64,000 nucleotides of DNA from assembly GCF_902488535.1 (NCBI RefSeq), contig NZ_CABTWO010000009.1:1-64000 (forward strand), written 5' to 3'. Shown here piece after piece: positions 33,546-42,701 of the stretch; position 1 is the stretch's first letter, and each line of letters opens with the position of its first letter. Both the position numbers and the translations under genes were made by a program. The DNA is from an uncultured Mobiluncus sp. Lineage in GTDB: Bacteria > Actinomycetota > Actinomycetes > Actinomycetales > Actinomycetaceae. Under the pieces are notes generated by a model. The model did no database searches. It saw only the letters and a list, made by a program, of their open reading frames with translations, and was not told where the DNA came from.

Positions 33546-36500
33546 ATGGAACATTTCTTGCAGCCACGAGCAGCCCTGACTTCTCCGCTACTCTGGGTCG
33601 TTGCCGCCGGACCCGATTCCGGCCAGGCACTGCCTGCAATCCCAGGGATTTTCGGCAGACTGAGCGGGCTGAGCGACCCGCAAGTTTCGCGGCAAAATCT
33701 GCACCTGGAGCCATCGAAAAAATCTTTGCGCGCTTTGCCGTTCCCCGGGTCCACCCCTGTGTACAAGATGTGGAAAACTCTGCCCTGGCCTCATCGGATA
33801 CGTCGTGCCTGCCGTCTCAAGCCCGGGGCGCGCCTGAAACTTGGGGACACCACTTTGCGCCTGAGCCGCCGCCCGTCCGACCTTCGTCTGGTTCCGCCCC
33901 CAGCTCCGCGGCAATTTGCAGGACGCACCGCTTTGTTTATGTTCCTGCCACTGCTGCTCATGTTGGGTTTGGGGGCTTTCCTGGGGTGGCGCCTGCTGGT
34001 GATTTTGGGCATCGCCGGCGCGATTGCCCTGGTGGTGTTGATTCGACGGGCACTAGCGGTGCCGACCCCAGAAAAGCTGTGGCTCGCCGCTGCTGCTCCC
34101 CTGGTGATGCCTTCGCAAAAGGTCAGCGCGATTCGGGTGTTTTCGGGTCGAAAACTGCGCCGCCGAGTCCTAGAGATTCAACCGGGGGAAACGCTGTGTT
34201 TCACCGGAGTGAAAGGCGCGGATCAAGCCCGCTGGGTCATCGCCCAAGCCATCCTGTTTGGCCAGGCCCGCCTCAGCGAAAAGAACCCCAACCCGTGGCG
34301 CGGAATCAAGCCGCGCGAAAAATCGGAAAAAACAGCCCCACAGATCCTGGTGATTCGCGTGTTTAACCCCGGCGAGACCCCACATTTGCAGAGCGACGAA
34401 GTCGGGATGAGCATCGCCCCTGATACGCCTCCCCCGTGGGCCCACCGCATCCTCAACCTGCCCCCGCGCCGCCGCGCTATCACCGCCGCCTGGTTTAGCT
34501 CTCTTATGGACGCGCTGGGGGACAATCCGCAGCACCTCAGCTTGACCGCCATACCCCCCGCCGAAAACCTGCCCGATCTGGTAGATGTGAGCCAGTGGTG
34601 GCAAACCAGTCCCGAGGCTATCGCCCAAAGCTGGCAGGAACCTCCCTCAGGTTTGTGCGCTCAGCTCGGGGTGAGTACCGCAGAACGTCCCTGGCTTGTT
34701 GATTTGGTGAAAGAGGGACCTCACGCTCTGGTGGCGGGCACAACCGGAGCCGGGAAGTCAGAGCTACTGACCACCTGGCTGATGGCATTGGCGTTGCACT
34801 ATTCTCCCCGCAACCTACGGTTTATTTTGCTTGATTACAAGGGTGGGGCGGCGTTTGCGGCGCTGGGCGCGCTGCCCCACACGCACGGCGTACTGACGGA
34901 CTTGACACCCCAGCTCACCGCTCGTGCCCTAGCTTCCCTGGAAGCGTTTTTGAAGCAGCGTGAGACGATCCTGTCACGCGCTAAAGCCCGCGACCTGGAA
35001 CATTATCACCAGCTCACCGGGCAACGGCTGCCCCGAGTCCTCATCGTGGTGGATGAATTTCGCGCCCTAGCCACGGATCATCCCGAGACTTTGGAAAACC
35101 TGATTCGCTTGGCTACGCACGGACGCTCGCTGGGTCTGCACCTGATATTGGCTACGCAAAAGCCCGGTGGGGTGGTTAACGGACAGATTTTGGCTAATAC
35201 CAACCTGCGCATCGCCTTGCGGGTCCGTTCCGCCCAGGACTCTACCGAGATACTCAGCGATACACGGGCGGCGGACCTTCCGCCCATTCCGGGGCGTCTG
35301 TATTGGGAGGGACTCACCTCCGGAGTGGCACAAGCCGCCTGGTGCGGTAGAGCCGACTGGGTGCGCCATTGTGTAGATCAGGTTCGCCAGGCCTGGGAAC
35401 AATGCCACGAAAACACACCCCTACCGGAAATTTGGTGTCCCGATTTGCCTCTGGCTGTGCCTTGTCCTTCAGGCAATTTCGCCCTGCTAGACTTCCCCCA
35501 CCAGGCTCGCCAGACCTGGCGTTTGCCCCAAACGAGCTTGGGAATTTTCGGCAACCCCGGCAGCGGACGGACCACCGCACTGGCCACCCTCAGCACGACG
35601 TGGCTCCGACAAGGTCGTTCTACGGTAGTCGTCACTCCCGACCCATCAGCGTTTTGGAACCAGTTGGGCGGACTGGGCGAACCATTGACGTCCCCGCTCT
35701 CTCGTTTACTCACCGTGTTCGCGGCGAAAGACTTGTGGAAACTCAATCAATTCATATCTTTGGCGGCTAACCGTGGTTTAGAGGGAGCCGCGGTGGCTAT
35801 TGACCGAGCGGACCTGCTGGCTGACGAGTTGGAGCGGCTCTATCCGGGCCAGGGGGTCAAGCGACTGGAAACGTTGCTGAGCGAGACCGCAGCAGGGGGC
35901 TATGCACTGGCTTTCACCGCTCCTTTGAATGCTGGGCATAGTGCTTGGGGAGCCTTGGCTGGCGAGAAATTCGTGTTGTGTCCGCGCGATACGGTGGATT
36001 TGCATTCTGCCGGCATCGAATCGAACGGAGTGCGCGGGCGTTTGAGCGAGGCATTGCCTGCCGTAATAACGCCCGGCCGCGGGGCGTGGCAAATCGGAAA
36101 CATGTGTGCCACCGCCCAAATCGGCCTGCCCAACCCTGAGGGCTTAGCCGAAGTGGCCGGCACTGTGCTCGATTTGGACTCTCCTGATGATGCGCCGACG
36201 GCCCCGAGAGGTGAGGCAATTTTCCTAACAGAGATGCCGAAATTATTTTCCCATCGAGAAATGCCCCGCGCCGCTCGGCAAGTTACGTTAGGCTGGTCCT
36301 CATTGCGCCGCGGTTGGCTGAGCTTTTCACCCGCGCGGCGTCACTGGGTAGTGGACGGCCTCTCCGAGTTGCGTCCCCTGGTGGCTCAGTTGAAACGTGA
36401 ATATCGCCGTCTTGGTTATCAGGTAATTGAGGCGGAAGATTTTGAAATTGAACATATCGACCGGGATACCTTAATCATTGTCTCCAAATCTGAACGCAAC

Positions 36501-36818
36501 ACCCCTAACCTGAATATTTTATGGGAGCCTATTGAGAGTAGCCTGAAGTTTGACTTAACATTCTTAGAATTGCGTTCACCTGGGATTATGTCAGGAAATT
36601 TAACCCTCTCATTACCAAATTTTACCAATCGGAAAGTTACCTTGACCCATTTAGGAAACACCCTCGAGGCTCGGCACCGGGTAGCAAATTATCTCGATAT
36701 CGAGATGGATTTCGTCCGAAAACTCCAGGTTATTGGTGGATTCTCCGCGATTTATCGGGACGGCTCCGAGGTGGGTGGGCTGGTCCCTCCTAATGCTAAT
36801 GTGACACATATCACGTGA
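33546..36818 (+). CDS. FHA-FtsK/SpoIIIE ATPase, EssC/EccC-like
   Basis: A 1090-residue membrane ATPase. The N-terminus (about residues 30-115) has a degenerate FHA pattern (IFGRLSGLSDPQVSRQNLHLE-like core), followed by two membrane spans (about 128-170). The first FtsK/SpoIIIE domain has an intact P-loop GTTGAGKSE (about 397) and Walker B VLIVVDEFRAL. A second domain has GNPGSGRTT (about 668), where the P-loop lysine is arginine. This layout resembles EssC/EccC motor proteins of type VII secretion more than septal FtsK, which has four spans and a gamma domain. No WXG100 or other secretion genes are adjacent. The last 400 bases are clearly more AT-rich. Confidence 0.85.
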   Translation: MEHFLQPRAALTSPLLWVVAAGPDSGQALPAIPGIFGRLSGLSDPQVSRQNLHLEPSKKSLRALPFPGSTPVYKMWKTLPWPHRIRRACRLKPGARLKLGDTTLRLSRRPSDLRLVPPPAPRQFAGRTALFMFLPLLLMLGLGAFLGWRLLVILGIAGAIALVVLIRRALAVPTPEKLWLAAAAPLVMPSQKVSAIRVFSGRKLRRRVLEIQPGETLCFTGVKGADQARWVIAQAILFGQARLSEKNPNPWRGIKPREKSEKTAPQILVIRVFNPGETPHLQSDEVGMSIAPDTPPPWAHRILNLPPRRRAITAAWFSSLMDALGDNPQHLSLTAIPPAENLPDLVDVSQWWQTSPEAIAQSWQEPPSGLCAQLGVSTAERPWLVDLVKEGPHALVAGTTGAGKSELLTTWLMALALHYSPRNLRFILLDYKGGAAFAALGALPHTHGVLTDLTPQLTARALASLEAFLKQRETILSRAKARDLEHYHQLTGQRLPRVLIVVDEFRALATDHPETLENLIRLATHGRSLGLHLILATQKPGGVVNGQILANTNLRIALRVRSAQDSTEILSDTRAADLPPIPGRLYWEGLTSGVAQAAWCGRADWVRHCVDQVRQAWEQCHENTPLPEIWCPDLPLAVPCPSGNFALLDFPHQARQTWRLPQTSLGIFGNPGSGRTTALATLSTTWLRQGRSTVVVTPDPSAFWNQLGGLGEPLTSPLSRLLTVFAAKDLWKLNQFISLAANRGLEGAAVAIDRADLLADELERLYPGQGVKRLETLLSETAAGGYALAFTAPLNAGHSAWGALAGEKFVLCPRDTVDLHSAGIESNGVRGRLSEALPAVITPGRGAWQIGNMCATAQIGLPNPEGLAEVAGTVLDLDSPDDAPTAPRGEAIFLTEMPKLFSHREMPRAARQVTLGWSSLRRGWLSFSPARRHWVVDGLSELRPLVAQLKREYRRLGYQVIEAEDFEIEHIDRDTLIIVSKSERNTPNLNILWEPIESSLKFDLTFLELRSPGIMSGNLTLSLPNFTNRKVTLTHLGNTLEARHRVANYLDIEMDFVRKLQVIGGFSAIYRDGSEVGGLVPPNANVTHIT

Positions 36819-36954
36819 TTTTGGAAAAATTCTTCATCTACAACTCTTGAAAAAGCATCCGAATGATGTCAGTCTTAATAAGTCGAATTTGTTACACGCA
36901 AAAGTTTTACAAATCCCTAACCGAATCTTTTGCACTGAACTCTAAGGAGTAATT

Positions 36955-37218
36955 ATGGACTGGCGTGATCAAGCAGCTTGCTTAACCGTAGATCCTGAAC
37001 TTTTCTTCCCCGTAGGCAACACCGGCCCCGCTTTGGCTCAGATTGAAGAAGCCAAGGCCGTGTGCGCGACCTGCCAGGTTGTGGATGTTTGCCTGAAGTG
37101 GGCTCTGGACAATAACCAAGATGCCGGCGTCTGGGGCGGCACCAGCGAGGATGAGCGTCGTTCGTTGAAGCGTCGCAATGCCCGCAATGCCCGTGCGCGC
37201 CGCGCTTCGAGCCTCTAA
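36955..37218 (+). CDS. whiB1: WhiB1-type iron-sulfur transcriptional regulator
   Basis: An 87-residue WhiB protein. Four cysteines at positions 9, 37, 40 and 46 bind a [4Fe-4S] cluster, at the same positions as in Mycobacterium WhiB1; the GVWGG turn and the basic tail (SLKRRNARNARARRA) bind sigma factor and DNA. WhiB1 is an essential, nitric-oxide-sensitive regulator in mycobacteria. A PdtaS-type kinase gene lies convergently downstream, the same neighbour as in Mycobacterium. The ATG follows AAGGAG. The upstream 136 bases are gene-free and AT-rich. Confidence 0.95.
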   Translation: MDWRDQAACLTVDPELFFPVGNTGPALAQIEEAKAVCATCQVVDVCLKWALDNNQDAGVWGGTSEDERRSLKRRNARNARARRASSL

Positions 37219-37260
37219 GTTACACGCTTCTGGGGGCGTCAAACCCAGTAAAGACCCCGC

Positions 37261-37302
37261 TGGTGGTGAGCGCAATAAGTAGCTCACCACCACGGTTTTT
37301 TT
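37261..37302 (+). terminator. Terminator of whiB1
   Basis: GGTGGTGAGC (37262-37271) and GCTCACCACC (37282-37291) form a perfect 10-bp stem with a 10-base loop, followed by ACGG and seven T. It lies between the convergent whiB1 and kinase genes. Confidence 0.9.
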
Positions 37303-37325
37303 ACCAGCCCCACCTGGCTGCTGAC

Positions 37326-38792
37326 TCACAGTTTGGTAGCGGTGAGACGCACTATCGTGCCACTCGCGGGCGGTTCTCGGTTCTCCCACTGCACTGTCCC
37401 GACCAGTTCTGTTTTCACCAAAGTTTGGACAATCTGGGTGCCCAAGCCTGAACCGACCGAATTGCCGGCGAGTCCGTGTCCGTCGTCGGTCACCGTCACC
37501 ACCAGAGTCTCGTTGTCGTCGTCCCGGTGCGCCTCGACCTCAACCACCCCGCCGCGGCCCTCCAAACCGTGTTCAATCGCGTTGGTAACCAGTTCGGTGA
37601 GCACCAGCCCCAGGGCGGAGGCGGCATCTGCACCGAGTGTCCCAAAGCTGCCCAAGAAACGCGTCTCCACAAAGTGATCCGAAGACGCGGCAGTCGCTAC
37701 CAAAGCCAACAGCTTACGGAATGTGTCGTCAAAAGACACGGTTTCATCAACCGTATGCGACAGCGCCTCGTGCACCATCGCGATAATCGAAATACGCCGT
37801 TCTGCCTGCGACAGCGCCTCTTGAACCACCGTGTTATCCGAACGACGAGCTTGCAGGCGCAGCAGGGCGCTAACCGTTTGGAGGTTGTTTTTCACCCGGT
37901 GATGTACTTCGCGGATAGTGGCATCTTTGCTCAACAGTTCCTTTTCGCGATGACGTTTTTCGGTCACGTCGCGGCACAGCAGCAGGGCCCCAATCCGCTC
38001 CCCTTCCTCGACCAGCGGTAGCGAACGGATGGTCAAATCCACTCCGCGCACGTCAATCTCAGCCAGCGCCGAGGAGCGTCCCCACAGGACCGTAGACAAA
38101 TCCTCATCAATAACGCTGCCCTTTTCCAGCAGCGGCAAGACGGAGTCGCTAAGTTTCGCGCCATAGAGCTGGTTGTGAAACCCGAGCCGTTTAAAAGCAG
38201 AAATCCCGTTTGGTGAGCAATGCTCTACCACCCCCTCGCTATCCAGCATCAGCGCCCCATCGGCCACCCGGGGATTGCCGTGTTTGCCGGTGGTCGGGGT
38301 GACCTCGAAAGGAAAATCTCCGGCCGCCACCATCTTCCACAGGGTTCGGGAAACCGCTTTGAACCAACCCTCACCGCCAATCTCACCGACCTGGAAAGCT
38401 AGGTTGGTTTCAATCGCCAGAACCCCGATATTTCGTCCCGCAAAAGGCACGGGCACCAGCACTTCAGATACCGTATTCATCCCCGTCCAGCGGTGTACGG
38501 GGTTCTCAATAATTTCCCCCTTTAACAAGACCTGTTCCAGCAGGGACAGACGGGTAGCGGGCAGGTTTAGCCCAATGACATCATCGAGGTGCACCGTCGG
38601 ACCCGTGGCCGGACGACAGTGTGCCGCGCAAGACATGCCGTCGTAACGGTTGGGCAACCACAGCAACAAATCAGCTTGGGAAAGGTCAGAAATAATCTGC
38701 CAGTCTGACACCAAACGATACAGCTGTTCTACTGCTTCTTCGGGTAATTCCTGGAACGGTGGTTCCCCCAGGGAGCGTTTAAACGTGGACAC
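37326..38792 (-). CDS. pdtaS: PdtaS-type cytosolic sensor histidine kinase
   Basis: A 488-residue soluble kinase with no membrane spans. Domains in order: GAF-like N-terminal domain (about residues 1-150), PAS domain (about 175-285, ending LLLCRDVTEKR), HisKA_2 with the phospho-histidine in REVHHRVKNNLQTVSALLRLQ, and HATPase with LTELVTNAIEHGL and TDDGHGL. This is the PdtaS arrangement; the mycobacterial enzyme signals to the RNA-binding antiterminator PdtaR and has been linked to cyclic-di-GMP, copper and nitric oxide sensing. No pdtaR-like gene is in the window. Synteny with whiB1 supports orthology. Confidence 0.92.
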   Translation of the reverse strand: MSTFKRSLGEPPFQELPEEAVEQLYRLVSDWQIISDLSQADLLLWLPNRYDGMSCAAHCRPATGPTVHLDDVIGLNLPATRLSLLEQVLLKGEIIENPVHRWTGMNTVSEVLVPVPFAGRNIGVLAIETNLAFQVGEIGGEGWFKAVSRTLWKMVAAGDFPFEVTPTTGKHGNPRVADGALMLDSEGVVEHCSPNGISAFKRLGFHNQLYGAKLSDSVLPLLEKGSVIDEDLSTVLWGRSSALAEIDVRGVDLTIRSLPLVEEGERIGALLLCRDVTEKRHREKELLSKDATIREVHHRVKNNLQTVSALLRLQARRSDNTVVQEALSQAERRISIIAMVHEALSHTVDETVSFDDTFRKLLALVATAASSDHFVETRFLGSFGTLGADAASALGLVLTELVTNAIEHGLEGRGGVVEVEAHRDDDNETLVVTVTDDGHGLAGNSVGSGLGTQIVQTLVKTELVGTVQWENREPPASGTIVRLTATKL

Positions 38793-38876
38793 CCTCTCAG
38801 GTTATGCGTTGGGCTGTGTTTTGAGCAACCTGCATTTAGAATATAGAGGTAATTGAAACTTCAGGAGAAACCCGAC

Positions 38877-39368
38877 ATGAAATTTACCCAGACCCTGGTT
38901 TATCCCGGTTCTCGTGCCCAAGTCACCGCGATGTTGAAAAATCCGGAATACTACAAGAAACGTTGGGCCGACTTTGATAACAACGCCCAAGTCGATTTGA
39001 GTCTGGTCGATAACCGCATCCGGGTGTCTTCCACCGTGTCGATTTCTACTGAATACCTCGACCAGCTGGCCAATAAACTCAATTCCGGGCTGAACCTAAA
39101 AGTGGTGGAAGTCTGGGATTTGGATCAGTCCGGATGGGTCGAGAACGGCACCATGAGCGGCTCGATGGCGGGTGTTCCGGTAAAGTTTTCGACCACTATG
39201 GCGGCGAGATCTGAGCCGATTCCTGAGTCCGGCACCGAGGTTACGCTGGAGGGCGAAGTCACCTGCGCAATTCTTTTTTTTGCGGCTGGAGTAGAGCGAG
39301 CCGTGGTAAAGACCATTAAAAACGCTTTCGCCAAAGAGACCACCAGAGCAGACGAATTTTTGCTGTAG
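38877..39368 (+). CDS. DUF2505 protein
   Basis: A 163-residue protein matching the actinobacterial DUF2505 family (MKFTQTLVYPGSRAQVTAML start, VWDLDQSGWVENGTM, then SGSMAGVPVKF and EGEVTCAILFFAAGVE). The fold is expected to be START/Bet v1-like, a hydrophobic-ligand-binding cup, but its role is unknown. The ATG at 38877 follows AGGAGA; an in-frame TTG at 38853 is less likely. Divergent from pdtaS and 55 bases before thyA. Confidence 0.85.
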   Translation: MKFTQTLVYPGSRAQVTAMLKNPEYYKKRWADFDNNAQVDLSLVDNRIRVSSTVSISTEYLDQLANKLNSGLNLKVVEVWDLDQSGWVENGTMSGSMAGVPVKFSTTMAARSEPIPESGTEVTLEGEVTCAILFFAAGVERAVVKTIKNAFAKETTRADEFLL

Positions 39369-39423
39369 GGGTCCCTGATACAGTGGTTCTATACCACCTT
39401 CAGCGCGTCTAAGAAGGGAAGAT

Positions 39424-40224
39424 ATGACCATCACCGACCACCAATACGAGGACTTGCTAGCCGACATTATGTCTCACGGCGTGGAAAAAGCCGACCGTAC
39501 CGGAACAGGAACCCGCTCAATTTTTGGGCGCCAACTGCGCTACGACCTCTCGCAGGGCTTCCCCGCCATCACCACCAAGAGTCTGTACTGGCACGGGGTG
39601 GTCGGCGAGCTGCTGTGGTTCTTGCAGGGGGGGACGAATAACCGCTGGCTAAAGGAAAACAATATCCATATCTGGGACGAGTGGGCGGACGAATCCGGTG
39701 ATTTGGGGCCCATCTACGGCCACCAGTGGCGTGCCTGGCCCACCGCGGCCGGTCCGGTGGATCAGGTGAAAAACCTGCTCGATACATTGCGAAACGACCC
39801 TTCTTCCCGGCGGATGCTGGTGTCGGCTTGGAACGTTTCGGAGTTGGAACGGATGGCGCTGGCTCCCTGCCACGCTTTCTTTCAATGCTGGGTCGGGCAA
39901 GGCCGGCTCTCCCTGCAGATCTACCAGCGTTCGGCGGATATGTTCCTGGGGGTGCCTTTCAACATCGCCTCCTATGCCTTGCTGACCCATATGCTGGCTC
40001 AACAGTCTGATTTACAGGTCGGCGAACTCGTGTGGACCGGCGGAGACTGCCACATCTATGCCAACCACGTGGACCAAGTCACCCAGCAGCTGTCTCGTGA
40101 GCCGTACCCCTTCCCCACTCTGGAACTGGATAAAGCCGACTCCATTGACGGCTACACTTTTGACATGATTCGTCTGGCGAATTATCAACACCACCCAAAG
40201 ATTTCCGCTCCCGTAGCGGTCTGA
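39424..40224 (+). CDS. thyA: Thymidylate synthase
   Basis: A 266-residue enzyme that methylates dUMP to dTMP using methylene-tetrahydrofolate and releases dihydrofolate. The nucleophilic cysteine is in LAPCHAFFQCW; RTGTGTRSIFG, GPIYGHQWR, SSRRMLVSAWN and IHIWDEWAD are conserved. The ATG follows AAGGGAAG. The dihydrofolate reductase gene begins 13 bases later, a functional pair that regenerates the cofactor. Confidence 0.98.
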   Translation: MTITDHQYEDLLADIMSHGVEKADRTGTGTRSIFGRQLRYDLSQGFPAITTKSLYWHGVVGELLWFLQGGTNNRWLKENNIHIWDEWADESGDLGPIYGHQWRAWPTAAGPVDQVKNLLDTLRNDPSSRRMLVSAWNVSELERMALAPCHAFFQCWVGQGRLSLQIYQRSADMFLGVPFNIASYALLTHMLAQQSDLQVGELVWTGGDCHIYANHVDQVTQQLSREPYPFPTLELDKADSIDGYTFDMIRLANYQHHPKISAPVAV

Positions 40225-40237
40225 AGTGAGAGGCAGC

Positions 40238-40879
40238 ATGGTCGGCTTAAACCCTGGCGCAAATAAACCGGTGCACAACCCCTACGGATGGACTCCGCCC
40301 GTCACTCCTGACTCGGCACCCGCCCCGGAGGGTTCCCCGTCGGGGTCACGCGCCGGACACGGCATCGGTGTGCTGGGAATGATTTGGGCCGAGGACAAGG
40401 CACAAGTGTTGGGAGCTGGCGGCAAGATGCTGTGGCACGTCCCCGCGGACTTTAAACATTTCAAAGACACCACCATGGGCAGTCCGGTAATTATGGGGCG
40501 CGCCTCATTCCTCTCTCTGGGACAGGCTTTGCCCGGTCGGCGTAATATCGTGCTTACCGGGTCTCGCGAGTTCACTGCCCCTGACATTGAGGTCGCGCAC
40601 AGCCTTACGGAGGCTCTGGAACTTTGTGCCGACACCCCCCAGGTGTGGATTACCGGCGGAGCCAAAGTTTATCGCGAAGTCATGGAGCTGGGACTGGCGG
40701 ATTTGCTGGTGGTCACCCAACTGGACATGACCGCTATAGTGCCTCCCATGAGCACGGTGGCTTACGCCCCGGTCATCGACCCGGTTCGCTGGCAACTGGA
40801 CCTGACCCGTTCGGACGAAAACTGGCGCCCGAAGTCCGGGGACGCCGCCTGGCGGGTACGCTACTTCATTCCCCGCTAG
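40238..40879 (+). CDS. folA: Dihydrofolate reductase with N-terminal extension
   Basis: A 213-residue enzyme reducing dihydrofolate to tetrahydrofolate. Catalytic core motifs are MIWAEDKAQVLGAGGKMLWHVP (acid position in HVPADF), PVIMGRASFLSLG, PGRRNIVLT and VWITGGAKVYREVM. It carries about 40 extra residues before the core, rich in Pro, Gly and Ser, which look unstructured. The ATG at 40238 follows AGAGG and lies 13 bases after the thyA stop, so the extension is probably real; internal starts lack good sites. The catalytic loop contains K-M-L-W as usual. Confidence 0.92.
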   Translation: MVGLNPGANKPVHNPYGWTPPVTPDSAPAPEGSPSGSRAGHGIGVLGMIWAEDKAQVLGAGGKMLWHVPADFKHFKDTTMGSPVIMGRASFLSLGQALPGRRNIVLTGSREFTAPDIEVAHSLTEALELCADTPQVWITGGAKVYREVMELGLADLLVVTQLDMTAIVPPMSTVAYAPVIDPVRWQLDLTRSDENWRPKSGDAAWRVRYFIPR

Positions 40880-40892
40880 AGCCTTCGTTCGC

Positions 40893-40950
40893 AAAAATCG
40901 GCGGGTCCGGTCACACCGAACGTTACTTCGGCACGATTCCGAACCCGCCG
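40893..40950 (-). terminator. Terminator of aldehyde dehydrogenase gene
   Basis: On the minus strand CGGCGGGTTCGG (complement 40939-40950) pairs with CCGGACCCGCCG (complement 40899-40910), one mismatch in 12, followed by ATTTTTG. It lies 20 bases after the dehydrogenase stop and may also stop transcription from the convergent dihydrofolate reductase gene. Confidence 0.75.
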
Positions 40951-40969
40951 TAAAGACGAAAATGCGTCC

Positions 40970-42589
40970 CTAGAGATGCAGCCGCCGCATAGCTTTCAGG
41001 GCGAATTTCAGTACCTTGACGTATTGTTCCTGGCTCAAGCCCATAATCGGTGCAATCGGTACTGCGCGGTTTTGCACCGCGATAGTGCGCGATTCCATGT
41101 ATTTATGGATGCCCTCTATCCCGTGACGACGCCCCAAGCCGGAATCTTTCCAGCCACCCATGGGAGCATCGGTGGAACCCCAGGCGGCGGTGAATCCCTC
41201 GTTGACATTGACCGTGCCGGCCTCAATCCGGCGAGCTACTGCCACAGCGTGAGCCGGTTTGCCCCAAACCGAGGCATTCAAACCGTAATTCGTGTCATTA
41301 GCCAGGGCGATAGCCTGTTCATCGGTGTGGAAACGATACAGCGACACCACGGGACCAAAAGTCTCATGGTCGTACAGGGTCATTCCCTCCTCGACACCTT
41401 CCAGAAGGGTGGGGGCATAGGCGGTGTAGCTAATTTCGGGCAGTGCGTGGCCGCCGGCCAGAGCTACCGCGCCCTTGCTCAGAGCATCCTGAACTTGGGT
41501 ATCAATCGTTTCGAGCTGGTGGTCGGAAACTAAGACCCCCATATCGGTCTCCCAATCAAAGGAAACCGCAATCTTCATATCGTTGATACGTTTGACGAGC
41601 TTGGCCTTGAACTCGTCGTAAATCGAGTCTTGGACATAGAGACGCTCAATCGAGACGCAAAGCTGGCCGGTGTTGGCGTAGGCGGACCGCACCAGTCCTG
41701 CCACCGCATCGTCGACTCGCGCGTCCTCCAGCACTATCATCGGGTTCTTGCCGCCCAGCTCAGCCGAAACCCCAATCAGGTTTTCGCCCGATTGCTTGGC
41801 AATAATCCGGCCGGTGGCGGTAGAACCGGTAAACATCATAAAATCGACTTGTTCAATGAGCGGGGTTCCCAGTTCGGAGCCGCGTCCGGGCACCAAAATG
41901 AATAAATCGGGGTCCAACCCGGCCTTGACCATCAGGGCTTTACCGACCACCACTGACAACGGGGTGTTGGAATCCGGCTTGGTCACGATGGCATTACCAG
42001 CCGCCAGAGCCGCGATAGCGTCCGTAATCCCCATCGACAGTGGGTAGTTCCACGGCGCAATTACCCCCACAACGCCCTTGGGCTCATACATTACGAAAGT
42101 GCGCGTCACGCCGGGAAAAGCCCCGCGACGGCGCTCGTCGCGAACCGCGTGAGAGAGGGTGCGCGCATAGTAGCGGCAGTTCAGGGCAATATCCTGGATT
42201 TCGTCATAAGCGTGGTAGCGGGACTTGCCGGTTTCCCACTGAATCACGTCGAGGATTTCGTCCATGTGCTGCCACAGCACGTCATGAAGTCTGTACAAAA
42301 ACTGCGCCCGGGTGGCGGCGGGAGCCTTGCCCCAGCGCCGCCCCGCACTGCGAGCACGCACTATGGCCTGGTCCAAGTCGGCCAGGGTGGCTTGGGGAAC
42401 CCCGAAAGCATCAATGCCGGTAAACGGCGACTGTACGGCCCGTAACGGACGACCTTCCGGCAGCCCTACCACCCGCTCCAGGTTTGGCACCAAGCTGCGG
42501 AAAGAAGCCTCACAGCGCTGGTGCATCTGATGTGCTTGGGCTTCGGCCTGGGCAGAAGGGTAAATGGTCTTTGTTTCCGTATCGGACAT
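40970..42589 (-). CDS. NAD(P)-dependent succinate-semialdehyde dehydrogenase-like
   Basis: A 539-residue aldehyde dehydrogenase of the GabD2/SSADH type common in actinobacteria. The catalytic glutamate is in VSAELGGKNPM and the nucleophilic cysteine in NTGQLCVSIERLYV; the cofactor-binding PWNYPLSMGITDAIAALAAG and TGSTATGR are clear. It would oxidise succinate semialdehyde to succinate, or a related aldehyde. No GABA transaminase or 2-oxoglutarate decarboxylase gene is adjacent. Single-gene unit with its own terminator. Confidence 0.9.
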   Translation of the reverse strand: MSDTETKTIYPSAQAEAQAHQMHQRCEASFRSLVPNLERVVGLPEGRPLRAVQSPFTGIDAFGVPQATLADLDQAIVRARSAGRRWGKAPAATRAQFLYRLHDVLWQHMDEILDVIQWETGKSRYHAYDEIQDIALNCRYYARTLSHAVRDERRRGAFPGVTRTFVMYEPKGVVGVIAPWNYPLSMGITDAIAALAAGNAIVTKPDSNTPLSVVVGKALMVKAGLDPDLFILVPGRGSELGTPLIEQVDFMMFTGSTATGRIIAKQSGENLIGVSAELGGKNPMIVLEDARVDDAVAGLVRSAYANTGQLCVSIERLYVQDSIYDEFKAKLVKRINDMKIAVSFDWETDMGVLVSDHQLETIDTQVQDALSKGAVALAGGHALPEISYTAYAPTLLEGVEEGMTLYDHETFGPVVSLYRFHTDEQAIALANDTNYGLNASVWGKPAHAVAVARRIEAGTVNVNEGFTAAWGSTDAPMGGWKDSGLGRRHGIEGIHKYMESRTIAVQNRAVPIAPIMGLSQEQYVKVLKFALKAMRRLHL

Positions 42590-42701
42590 TACAGTCTCCT
42601 TTGACAGTTCAGTATCACACCACTGGGATTTAAACCCATTTTAGGACAGATTGCCTATCTACGAAAGGTGAACGCGGAATTGGAAAATGTCTGCGTTACC
42701 T

